NCBI GenBank assembly: GCA_003134755.1 | Contig: PLCK01000153.1 | Location: forward strand, 9,694 to 16,008 | Source: Actinomycetota bacterium | Lineage (GTDB): Bacteria > Actinomycetota > Actinomycetes > Acidothermales > Acidothermaceae | Direction of reading: 5' to 3' | DNA length: 6,315 nt | In this document: in pieces, positions 1 through 6,315 of the stretch | Position numbering within the stretch: position 1 is the stretch's first letter | How the letters are laid out: the number at the start of each line of letters is the position of its first letter | Translations under genes and position numbers: made by a program | Notes under the pieces: model-generated | What the model was told of the DNA's origin: nothing | The model's input: the letters and a program-made list of their open reading frames with translations, nothing else | Database searches by the model: none

Positions 1-1
1 G

Positions 2-949
2 GTGATGGAGGCGTTCAAGCGCTACACGCCGACGATGATCGGCGGCGCCGCCGACCTTGTCGAGTCGACGAAGACCGAGTTCAAGGGCGGCGGCGTCTTC
101 TCGGCCACCCATGCGGGCCGCAACATCGCGTTCGGCATTCGCGAGCACGCGATGGGCGCCATCATGAACGGCATCACATTGCACGGCCCGACCCGTGTGT
201 TCGGCGGCACCTTCCTCGTCTTCAGCGACTACATGCGCGGCGCGGTGAGACTCGCGGCGTTGATGAAGATCCCGGTGACTTACGTCTGGACCCATGACTC
301 GATCGGGCTCGGCGAAGACGGTCCAACCCATCAGCCCATCGAGCACCTCGCAGCATTGCGAGCGATCCCGGGCCTGGACGTCGTCAGGCCGGCCGACGCG
401 AACGAAACGGTCGTCGCCTGGCGAACCATTATCGAGAACACCGATCGGCCGGCTGGCCTATGCCTGAGCCGCCAGACGCTGCCGACAGTCGACCGCACCG
501 TGCTCGCATCGGCCGACGGCGTCGCGAAGGGGGCCTATGTCCTCGCCGAAGCCGGCACCGGAACGCCACACGTGATCCTGATCGGCACCGGCAGCGAGGT
601 GCAGATCGCGCTGGCCGCGCGCGACGTACTCGAAGCGAGCGGCACGCCGACGCGAGTGGTGTCGATGCCCTGCCGCGAATGGTTCCTCGAGCAGCCAGCG
701 GCTTACCGGCAGCAGGTGCTGCCGCCGAACGTGAAGGCGCGGGTGTCGGTCGAAGCTGCCGTCGCGATGGGGTGGCACGAGTTCGTTGGCGACCACGGCG
801 AGTGTGTCAGCATCGACCATTTCGGCGCGAGTGCGGCGTACACCGTGGTCTACGAGCAGTTCGGGCTGACCGCTGATCGGGTGGTCGCCGCAGCACACGC
901 CAGCCTCTCCAAGGTCGGTGCGATGCCCGGCAGCACGACCGGGAACTAA
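2..949 (+). CDS. tkt: Transketolase, C-terminal part (5' end outside window)
   Basis: Transketolase is a cytoplasmic thiamine diphosphate enzyme that moves two-carbon units between sugar phosphates in the non-oxidative pentose phosphate pathway. The 315 visible residues hold the pyrimidine-binding domain and the C-terminal domain. Visible motifs are GIREHAMG (Glu48 of the fragment, the cofactor-activating glutamate), [15 protein letters not shown] (His98, Asp106, His110) and SRQ (Arg157). These match E. coli TktA Glu411, His461, Asp469, His473 and Arg520 with a constant offset of 363, so about 360 N-terminal residues, including the diphosphate-binding domain, lie upstream and the visible part has no net indel across the active site. 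The GTG at position 2 is an internal codon, not a start. The gene ends in TAA, 56 bp before tal, on the same strand and probably in the same transcript. Confidence 0.98.
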   Translation: MMEAFKRYTPTMIGGAADLVESTKTEFKGGGVFSATHAGRNIAFGIREHAMGAIMNGITLHGPTRVFGGTFLVFSDYMRGAVRLAALMKIPVTYVWTHDSIGLGEDGPTHQPIEHLAALRAIPGLDVVRPADANETVVAWRTIIENTDRPAGLCLSRQTLPTVDRTVLASADGVAKGAYVLAEAGTGTPHVILIGTGSEVQIALAARDVLEASGTPTRVVSMPCREWFLEQPAAYRQQVLPPNVKARVSVEAAVAMGWHEFVGDHGECVSIDHFGASAAYTVVYEQFGLTADRVVAAAHASLSKVGAMPGSTTGN

Positions 950-1005
950 CTCTCCGTAAACGCGTCAGTTCACACCGAACATCAGTTCACCAAGAAGAGG
1001 ACACC
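950..1005 (+). promoter_or_regulatory. tkt-tal intergenic gap with tal ribosome-binding site
   Basis: This is the only real intergenic gap in the window. It carries a purine-rich Shine-Dalgarno run, AAGAAGAGGA, at 992-1001, with GAGG about 5 nt before the tal ATG at 1006. No terminator-like hairpin with a T-run is visible, so read-through from tkt is expected. No convincing -35/-10 pair is seen. An internal promoter for tal cannot be excluded, because this is the one place in the window where it would not lie inside a coding sequence. Confidence 0.6.
965..990 (+). repeat. 9-bp direct repeat upstream of tal
   Basis: TCAGTTCAC occurs perfectly at 965-973 and again at 982-990, 17 bp start to start. 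The first copy also forms a short inverted repeat, GTTC (968-971) with GAAC (977-980). It lies between the tkt stop and the tal Shine-Dalgarno. It could be a binding site for a dimeric regulator or a small duplication; the sequence alone does not decide. Confidence 0.5.
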
Positions 1006-2118
1006 ATGACCGACCCACTCGCGCAGCTGTCAGCCGCCGGCGTCTCCGTCTGGATTGATGACCTGAGCCGCGACCGCATCCGCACGGGGAACCTCGGCGA
1101 TCTCGTGCGTGACCGGCACGTCGTCGGTGTCACAACGAATCCGACAATTTTCGCGAAAGCGATCGAGGGCAGCGACGCCTATGATCCGCAGCTGCACGAC
1201 CTCGCGATCCGCGGCGTCGATGTCGGCGAGGCGTTGCGTGCGTTGACGGCATTCGACGTCCGCGCGGGTTGCGATGTGCTCCAACCCGTCTACGAGGCGA
1301 CCGACGGCGTCGACGGCCGCGTGTCCTACGAGGTCGACCCGCGGATCTCACGCGACACCGACAAGACGACAGCCGAGACCCGCGCGCTGTGGTGGGCGGT
1401 CGACAGGCCGAACCTGTACATCAAGATTCCGGCGACTGTCGAGGGCCTGCCCTCGATTTCCCAAGGCCTCGCCGAGGGAATCAGCATCAATGTCACGCTC
1501 ATCTTCTCTCTCGAGCGCTATGCGGCAGTCATCGACGCTTTCTTCGACGGCATCGAGCGCGCGATCAAGGCAGGTCACGATGTGAGCCGGCTCGGCTCGG
1601 TGGCGTCGTTCTTCATCTCCCGGGTCGATACCGAAGTCGACAAGCGCCTCGACAAGATCGGCAGCGACGACGCGAAGGCGCTCAAGGCGAAGGCGGCGAT
1701 CGCCAACGCAAGGCTCGCCTACCAGATCTACGAGGAGAAGTTCGGGTCGGAACGGTGGCAGCGGCTCGCCGCAGCGGGCGCCAAACCGCAACGACCACTG
1801 TGGGCATCGACATCGACGAAGGATCCATCTCTTCCCGACACGATCTACGTGACCGAACTGGTTGCACCGGGCACGGTCAACACGATGCCCGAGGGAACCG
1901 TGCACGCCACGTTCGACCACGGCGTCATCCCGAGTGACAGCGTGCGCGGCCATTACGCCGAGGCGAAGGACGTTCTCGCCAAGCTCGCGGAGGTCGGCAT
2001 CGACTACGACGATGTCGTGCTGACTCTCGAGGAGGAAGGCCTCGAGAAGTTCGAGGCATCGTGGGTCGCGCTCATTGCCGCCGTCCAGAAGGAACTCGAG
2101 CAGAAGGCAGGAAACTGA
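1006..2118 (+). CDS. tal: Transaldolase
   Basis: Transaldolase transfers the dihydroxyacetone unit of sedoheptulose 7-phosphate to glyceraldehyde 3-phosphate, giving erythrose 4-phosphate and fructose 6-phosphate, in the cytoplasm. At 370 residues it has the length of the long actinobacterial form (about 370 aa) rather than the 316-aa E. coli type. Visible motifs are VWIDDLSR (Asp18, likely catalytic acid), GVTTNPTIF (residues 41-49, family signature 1), [10 protein letters not shown] (Glu109), NLYIKIPAT with Lys140 as the Schiff-base lysine, INVTLIFS (161-168) and SFFISRVD (Ser205/Arg206, expected phosphate contacts). The ATG start is set by GAGG 5 nt upstream and by the typical N-terminus, [17 protein letters not shown]. 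The gene ends in TGA 4 bp before pgi, so the two are almost certainly co-translated. It contains one cysteine (Cys89). The reading frame is intact. Confidence 0.98.
   Translation: MTDPLAQLSAAGVSVWIDDLSRDRIRTGNLGDLVRDRHVVGVTTNPTIFAKAIEGSDAYDPQLHDLAIRGVDVGEALRALTAFDVRAGCDVLQPVYEATDGVDGRVSYEVDPRISRDTDKTTAETRALWWAVDRPNLYIKIPATVEGLPSISQGLAEGISINVTLIFSLERYAAVIDAFFDGIERAIKAGHDVSRLGSVASFFISRVDTEVDKRLDKIGSDDAKALKAKAAIANARLAYQIYEEKFGSERWQRLAAAGAKPQRPLWASTSTKDPSLPDTIYVTELVAPGTVNTMPEGTVHATFDHGVIPSDSVRGHYAEAKDVLAKLAEVGIDYDDVVLTLEEEGLEKFEASWVALIAAVQKELEQKAGN
2109..2113 (+). promoter_or_regulatory. Ribosome-binding site that sets the pgi start
   Basis: AGGAA lies inside the last codons of tal, 9 nt before the ATG at 2123. 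It favours that ATG over the in-frame TTG at 2075, which would add 16 Arg/Ser-rich residues unlike the family and overlap tal by 44 nt. Confidence 0.65.
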
Positions 2119-2122
2119 CGGC

Positions 2123-3760
2123 ATGAGCCACGCATCAACCTCGGTCGAGGCCGGCGGGATCACCGTCACCATCAACGGCGCGGAGCTCGTGACCGCAGCC
2201 GAGAACGCAACGGCTGTGCTCGTCGACGACGGTGTGCCGGGCGCACTCATGGCGAAGGAGGCGAGCCTGTGGGGAGCCGACGCCGCCGAGCTCGCCGCTA
2301 CCCGTCTCGGCTGGCTCGATCTTCCGAGCACCTCACGGCAATACCTGCCCGAACTGCGTGACCTGTTCGCGGAGCTCCAAGCCGATGGCGTCGACCACGT
2401 TGTCCTCGCCGGCATGGGTGGGTCGTCACTCGCGCCCGAAGTGATCGCGGCCACGGCCGGCGTCCGGCTCACTGTCCTCGACACGACCGATGCCGGTCAG
2501 GTCGCGACGGCCATCGCCGATCGCCTCGAACAAACGGTTGTGGTGGTTTCGAGCAAGAGCGGCGGCACGCTCGAAACCGACAGCCACCGGCGCACCTACG
2601 AGCAGGCGTTCCGCGACGCCGGCATCAATCCCGCCGCGCGCATCGTCGTGGTCACCGATCCAGGCTCACCGCTCGAGGTCTCCGCGCGAGCCGCGGGCTA
2701 CCGGGTCTTCCTCGCCGACCCAAACGTCGGTGGCCGCTACAGCGCGCTATCCGCGTTCGGCTTGGTGCCGAGTGCGCTGGCCGGAGTCGACGTCGCGGGC
2801 CTTCTCGACGACGCTCAGGCGCTGCTGCCTGCGCTCGGTAGCGCCGCCAACAACCCCGGGCTCGCCCTTGGCGCGGTTCTCGGTGCGGCAGGAACGGCCG
2901 GCCGGGACAAGGTCGTGATCGCCGACTTCGGCTCGCGGCACCCAGGTTTCGGCGACTGGGCGGAGCAGCTCGTCGCGGAGTCGACCGGAAAGCAGGGCAC
3001 CGGTCTGCTGCCTGTCGTCGTCGAGTCGGTCGAGTCCCCCGGATTCTCCGAGGAGTCCGACCGCCACCTCGTGACGCTCGGACAGCACCTGCACATCGAG
3101 GGCACCACCGTCTCCGGCTCGCTCGGCGCGCAGTTCATGGTCTGGGAGTACGCAACGGCCGTCGCCGGCCGGATCCTGGGCATCGATCCGTTCGATCAGC
3201 CGAACGTCCAGGAGTCGAAGGACAACACCGGGAAGATCCTCGACGAGGCAGCCGACGGCCCGTTGCCCGAAGGCGAGCCACTGTTCACCGACGGCACCGT
3301 CGCCCTGTACACCGACGACCCGATCATGCTCGGCGGCGCGCACGATTTGACCACTGCTCTTTCGGCCGTGCTGAGGTCGATCCCTGAGCACGGGTATCTC
3401 GCCGTAATGGCCTACCTCGACCGGCAGGCCGACGCAGCGGCCGCTATCGTCCGCAAGTCGCTCGCGCGTCACACCGACCGGCCGGTCACGTTCGGCTGGG
3501 CGCCGCGCTTCCTGCACTCGACAGGCCAGTACCACAAGGGTGGGCCACAAAACGGCGCGTTCCTGCAGATCACCGGCGTCGTCGCGCAAGACCTGCCCAT
3601 ACCCGGCCGCCCGTTCGGGTTTGCCAGGTTGCAGATGGCCCAGGCACTCGGCGACCTGCGCGCCTTGCAGCAACGCGGCCGGCCCGCGATCCGACTACAC
3701 CTACTCGATCGCACGCTCGGCCTCGAAGAACTGCTCAACGCCGCGGGCGCGGCGCGATGA
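2123..3760 (+). CDS. pgi: Glucose-6-phosphate isomerase, Tal-Pgi-fusion type
   Basis: This enzyme interconverts glucose 6-phosphate and fructose 6-phosphate in the cytoplasm, joining the output of tal to the substrate of zwf. The 545 residues show the two SIS-fold sugar-isomerase halves. Visible motifs are GMGGSSLAPE (97-106) and SKSGGTLET (144-152), both phosphate-binding loops; NVGGRYSALSAFGLVP (201-216, PGI signature, Arg205); EQLVAESTGK (281-290, Glu285 a candidate catalytic base); FDQPNVQESK (357-366, the second PGI signature in variant form); and HSTGQYHKGG (465-474). The wording of these motifs matches, from memory, the C-terminal half of bifunctional transaldolase/phosphoglucose isomerase proteins rather than the classical E. 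coli or M. tuberculosis Pgi. The start follows AGGAA with a 9-nt spacer. The protein has no cysteine. The gene overlaps zwf by four bases. Isomerase activity is well supported; the subfamily assignment is less certain. Confidence 0.95.
   Translation: MSHASTSVEAGGITVTINGAELVTAAENATAVLVDDGVPGALMAKEASLWGADAAELAATRLGWLDLPSTSRQYLPELRDLFAELQADGVDHVVLAGMGGSSLAPEVIAATAGVRLTVLDTTDAGQVATAIADRLEQTVVVVSSKSGGTLETDSHRRTYEQAFRDAGINPAARIVVVTDPGSPLEVSARAAGYRVFLADPNVGGRYSALSAFGLVPSALAGVDVAGLLDDAQALLPALGSAANNPGLALGAVLGAAGTAGRDKVVIADFGSRHPGFGDWAEQLVAESTGKQGTGLLPVVVESVESPGFSEESDRHLVTLGQHLHIEGTTVSGSLGAQFMVWEYATAVAGRILGIDPFDQPNVQESKDNTGKILDEAADGPLPEGEPLFTDGTVALYTDDPIMLGGAHDLTTALSAVLRSIPEHGYLAVMAYLDRQADAAAAIVRKSLARHTDRPVTFGWAPRFLHSTGQYHKGGPQNGAFLQITGVVAQDLPIPGRPFGFARLQMAQALGDLRALQQRGRPAIRLHLLDRTLGLEELLNAAGAAR
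3739..3754 (+). promoter_or_regulatory. G/C hairpin just before the zwf start codon
   Basis: CGCCGC (3739-3744) can pair with GCGGCG (3749-3754) around a GGGC loop, giving a six-pair, all-G/C stem that ends 2 nt before the zwf ATG. No Shine-Dalgarno sequence is visible there. The stem would hide the zwf initiation region unless ribosomes finishing pgi open it, which fits the ATGA stop-start overlap. The same bases encode the Ala-rich end of Pgi, so the pairing may be a by-product of GC-rich alanine codons. Confidence 0.4.
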
Positions 3761-5295
3761 GTCGGGGGGCGGGCGTTGCAAGCAATCCGCTCCGCGACCC
3801 GCGCGATCGCCGGCTGCCGCGCGTTGCCGGGCCCTGTGGGCTCGTTCTCTTCGGCGTCACCGGCGACCTTTCCCGCAAGAAGCTCATGCCCGCGATCTAC
3901 GACCTCGCCAATCGCGGCCTGCTTCCGCCCGGCTTCGCGCTCGTCGGATTCGCCCGACGAGACTGGGCCGACGAAGATTTCGCCCAGGTCGTCCACGACG
4001 CGGTCAAGGAATACGCCCGGACGCCGTTTCGCGAAGAGGTCTGGGACCAGCTCGCCGACGGCTTCCGTTTCGTGCCAGGCGAGTTCGACGACGACGAAGC
4101 CTTCGACCGGCTGGCGCACACGATCGCTGACCTCGACCGGGTCCGCGGCACCGGCGGCAACCACGCGTTCTATCTCTCGATCCCCCCGAAGCTCTTTCCG
4201 GTCGTCGTCGCCCAGCTCAAGAGGTCAGGACTGTCCGCGCGCAACGGTGACGAATGGCGACGAGTGGTCGTCGAAAAGCCGTTCGGTCACGACCTGACGA
4301 GTGCGCGCGAGCTGAACAGGACTCTGAGCGTGGTGTTCCCGCCGGAGTCGGTGTTTCGCATCGACCACTACCTCGGCAAAGAGACCGTACAGAACATCCT
4401 GGCGTTGCGGTTCGCCAACACTTTGTTCGAGCCGATCTGGAATCGCTCGTACGTCGACCACGTACAGATCACGATGGCCGAAGACATTGGCATCGGCGGC
4501 CGCGCAGGCTACTACGACGGGATCGGCGCGGCCCGCGACGTCATCCAGAACCATCTGCTGCAGTTGCTTGCTCTGACCGCTATGGAAGAACCTGTGAGTT
4601 TCGAGGCGCAGTCGCTGCGGCTCGAGAAGACCAAGGTGCTGTCTGCGGTGCGCATCCCCGACGATCTCGGCAGCCATACAGCGCGCGGACAGTACGCCGC
4701 TGGCTGGCAGGGCGGCGAGAAGGTTCGGGGGTTTCTCGAGGAAGAAGCAATCCCCAAGACCTCGAAGACCGAGACCTACGCGGCCATCAAACTCGAGGTC
4801 GACACCCGGCGATGGGCCGGTGTGCCCTTCTATCTGCGGGCGGGCAAGCGACTCGGACGGCGGGTCACCGAGGTGGCATTAGTGTTCCAGCGCGCGCCGC
4901 ATCTGCCGTTCGCGGCGACTGCGACCGAAGAACTCGGCCAGAATGCCCTCGTGATTCGCATCCAGCCCGACGAGGGCGTCACCATGCGGTTCGGCTCGAA
5001 GGTGCCCGGCACCGCGATGGAAGTCCGCGACGTCAACATGGACTTCGCCTACGGCGAATCGTTCACCGAATCGAGCCCAGAGGCTTATGAGCGGCTGCTC
5101 CTCGACGTCCTGCTCGGTGATCCGCCGTTGTTCCCACGGCACGAAGAAGTCGAGCTGTCGTGGGAGATCCTCGATCCGATCGAGGAGTATTGGGCCGAGC
5201 ATGGGCAGCCGGACCAGTACCCCTCAGGCGGGTGGGGCCCGGACTCGGCGACCGAAATGCTCGCGCGCGATGGAAGGGTCTGGAGGAGGCCGTGA
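3757..5295 (+). CDS. zwf: Glucose-6-phosphate 1-dehydrogenase
   Basis: Zwf oxidises glucose 6-phosphate to 6-phosphogluconolactone and reduces NADP+, the committed step of the oxidative pentose phosphate pathway. The 512 residues are a normal full length. The N-terminal Rossmann domain has FGVTGDLSRKKL (32-43; Arg40 is placed to favour NADP+). EKPFG (173-177) and the active-site signature RIDHYLGKE (201-209, Asp203, His204, Lys208) follow, then His266 in DVIQNHLLQL as the catalytic base. The spacing of His204 and His266 equals that of His178 and His240 in the Leuconostoc enzyme. FYLRAGKRL (358-366) and the C-terminal WGP (493-495) are also present. The start is the ATG that overlaps the pgi stop; residues from SNPLRDPRDRRLPR onward match the usual actinobacterial N-terminus. 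It has one cysteine (Cys27), and Leu375 is a TTA codon. Close resemblance to mycobacterial Zwf2 is from memory. Confidence 0.99.
   Translation: MSRGAGVASNPLRDPRDRRLPRVAGPCGLVLFGVTGDLSRKKLMPAIYDLANRGLLPPGFALVGFARRDWADEDFAQVVHDAVKEYARTPFREEVWDQLADGFRFVPGEFDDDEAFDRLAHTIADLDRVRGTGGNHAFYLSIPPKLFPVVVAQLKRSGLSARNGDEWRRVVVEKPFGHDLTSARELNRTLSVVFPPESVFRIDHYLGKETVQNILALRFANTLFEPIWNRSYVDHVQITMAEDIGIGGRAGYYDGIGAARDVIQNHLLQLLALTAMEEPVSFEAQSLRLEKTKVLSAVRIPDDLGSHTARGQYAAGWQGGEKVRGFLEEEAIPKTSKTETYAAIKLEVDTRRWAGVPFYLRAGKRLGRRVTEVALVFQRAPHLPFAATATEELGQNALVIRIQPDEGVTMRFGSKVPGTAMEVRDVNMDFAYGESFTESSPEAYERLLLDVLLGDPPLFPRHEEVELSWEILDPIEEYWAEHGQPDQYPSGGWGPDSATEMLARDGRVWRRP
5282..5289 (+). promoter_or_regulatory. Strong ribosome-binding site for opcA
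   Basis: GGAGGAGG within the last zwf codons contains two overlapping GGAGG cores (5282-5286 and 5285-5289). The first lies 5 nt before the GTG at 5292, which fixes this non-ATG start. It contrasts with zwf, which has no visible Shine-Dalgarno. Confidence 0.8.
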
Positions 5296-6315
5296 ATCGC
5301 GATCTGCACGATACGAAGGCGTCGGCGATCCTGACTGCCCTCACTGAGGTTCGGCGGCGCTCGGGCAGCGCGGCGCTCGGCATGGTGCTGACGCTCGTCA
5401 TCGACGTTGACGAGAGCGACCACTACGACGCCCTGCACGCCGCGAGTTCTGCGGCCCGCGAACACCCGTGCCGAATCGTCACGGTGATCCGCCGCCCCGG
5501 TAAGTCGGCCGCACGGCTCGACGCGGAGGTCAGGGTCGGCGACGAGAACTCGCTCGGAGAAGTCATCGTCCTGCGCCTCTACGGGCCGCTTCGTGACCAC
5601 GCAGATTCGGTTGTACTGCCGATGCTGTTGCCCGATGCGCCGGTGCTCGTGTGGTGGCCCGGCGTCGGTCCGCCGCGACCGTCCGAGGACCAACTCGGCC
5701 TACTCGGCCAGCGACGGGTCACCGACGCGGCGGCCGGCAGCAAGCCGACAGCCGCACTGAAAACGCGCGTCAGCGGGCACGTGCCCGGAGACACCGACTT
5801 CACCTGGACCCGCATCACGCCCTGGCGCACCTTGTTAGCGGCCGCGCTCGACCAGCCCTTCGACCAGATCATCGGCGGCGAGGTCGCTGCCGCCCGTAAC
5901 AACGCCAGCGCCGAACTGCTGGCAACCTGGCTCGAGACTGCGCTCGGGGTGCCGTTCGCCCGCAAGGTCAGTCGCGGGCCCGGCATCACCGGCGTCCGCT
6001 TGACCACGAAGTTCGGCGAGCTCGCCATCACCCGTCCCGACGGCCGACTTGCCACGCTGACCCACAGTGGCCAGCCCGACCGCGCCGTCCCGCTCCCCCG
6101 TCGAAGCACCGAGGAACTACTCGCCGAAGAGTTGCGCCGTCTCGATCCCGACGACGTCTACAACGAGACCATCAAGCACGTGTTCGGTGAGCAACCGACC
6201 GCCAACCCGACAGCGCCGCCGGCCAGCAAAGGCGGTCAGCACCTGACGCGCCGGCCGGCACCGGCCCGGAAATCGGCAGCTGTGAAGAAGCCCGCGCCGG
6301 CAAAGAGCTCCACTG
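5292..6315 (+). CDS. opcA: G6PDH assembly/effector protein OpcA (3' end outside window)
   Basis: OpcA is a non-catalytic partner of glucose-6-phosphate dehydrogenase, known from cyanobacteria and actinobacteria, where it is needed for full enzyme activity. The frame is open from GTG 5292 to the window edge (341 complete codons, no stop). The start overlaps the zwf TGA as GTGA, and the N-terminus (RDLHDTKASAILTAL) aligns with mycobacterial OpcA as I recall it. Recognisable blocks are ASSAAREHPCRI (51-62), RLDAEVRVG (75-83), SVVLPMLLPDAPVLVWWP (106-123), RRVTDA (141-146), GDTDFTWTRITPWR (166-179) and EELLAEELRRLDPDDVY (274-290). The usual protein ends near residue 300; here a basic Ala/Pro/Lys-rich tail follows, with RRPAPARK (320-327) and KKPAPAK (332-338). 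Leu182 is a TTA codon. Cys60 is the only cysteine seen, so an internal disulfide within this part is impossible. Confidence 0.96.
   Translation, partial: MNRDLHDTKASAILTALTEVRRRSGSAALGMVLTLVIDVDESDHYDALHAASSAAREHPCRIVTVIRRPGKSAARLDAEVRVGDENSLGEVIVLRLYGPLRDHADSVVLPMLLPDAPVLVWWPGVGPPRPSEDQLGLLGQRRVTDAAAGSKPTAALKTRVSGHVPGDTDFTWTRITPWRTLLAAALDQPFDQIIGGEVAAARNNASAELLATWLETALGVPFARKVSRGPGITGVRLTTKFGELAITRPDGRLATLTHSGQPDRAVPLPRRSTEELLAEELRRLDPDDVYNETIKHVFGEQPTANPTAPPASKGGQHLTRRPAPARKSAAVKKPAPAKSST

Noticed and set aside
2..10. GTG/ATG at the left edge as a true start of a short transketolase-like protein
   Set aside because: The constant offset of 363 to E. coli TktA active-site residues shows that this is the middle of a full-length gene cut by the window. 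A split C-terminal transketolase subunit would need upstream sequence to prove.
950..1005. Rho-independent terminator after tkt
   Set aside because: Only a four-base inverted repeat is present and there is no T-run, so termination is not supported.
2075..2122. Upstream TTG start giving a 561-residue Pgi
   Set aside because: The extra 16 residues are the tal end read in another frame, are Arg/Ser-rich, and lack family likeness. The ATG at 2123 has its own ribosome-binding site.
2024..2122. Programmed frameshift making a Tal-Pgi fusion; the pgi frame is open back to a TGA at 2021-2023
   Set aside because: I see no convincing slippery sequence or stimulatory structure, and pgi has its own start and Shine-Dalgarno, so separate translation explains the arrangement.
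1348..2484. Long open frame on the minus strand (378 codons) opposite tal and pgi
   Set aside because: It lies wholly opposite two well-recognised genes, has Arg/Ser-rich low-complexity sequence with no familiar motif, and such open antisense frames are common in GC-rich DNA.
2747..3673. Minus-strand open frame (308 codons) opposite pgi
   Set aside because: It is a codon-bias shadow of pgi, with no recognisable domain or ribosome-binding context. The same holds for the minus-strand frames at 3469-4164, 5085-5693 and 5579-6109.

Overview
The window holds a compact pentose phosphate pathway operon read entirely on the + strand. The sequence is GC-rich, and the proteins look actinobacterial: the transaldolase is the long (370 aa) type, Zwf closely resembles the Zwf2 type of mycobacteria and streptomycetes as I remember it, and OpcA follows zwf directly. 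That supports a high-GC actinobacterium (Actinomycetota). I cannot place the genus.

Layout: the C-terminal 315 codons of transketolase (tkt, 2-949, cut by the left edge); a 56-bp gap with a 9-bp direct repeat and the tal ribosome-binding site; transaldolase (tal, 1006-2118); glucose-6-phosphate isomerase (pgi, 2123-3760), 4 bp after tal; glucose-6-phosphate dehydrogenase (zwf, 3757-5295), overlapping pgi by ATGA; and the G6PDH assembly/effector protein (opcA, from 5292), overlapping zwf by GTGA and still open at the right edge. There is no gene-free stretch over 300 bp. I saw no RNA gene, mobile element, CRISPR array or clear terminator.

How the genes work together: Zwf with OpcA oxidises glucose 6-phosphate and makes NADPH. 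Tkt and Tal rearrange the resulting pentose phosphates back to fructose 6-phosphate and glyceraldehyde 3-phosphate. Pgi interconverts fructose 6-phosphate and glucose 6-phosphate, so the cluster holds the enzymes that let carbon re-enter the oxidative branch (a cyclic pathway). 6-Phosphogluconolactonase, 6-phosphogluconate dehydrogenase, and ribose/ribulose phosphate isomerase and epimerase are not in the window. A lactonase gene often follows opcA in actinobacteria and may lie just beyond the right edge.

Nothing here looks like a new system; this is core metabolism. Points worth a second look are the Pgi subtype (like the isomerase half of natural Tal-Pgi fusions, encoded directly after tal), a G/C-only hairpin just before the zwf start, the basic Ala/Pro/Lys-rich tail on OpcA, the direct repeat upstream of tal, and one TTA codon each in zwf and opcA.
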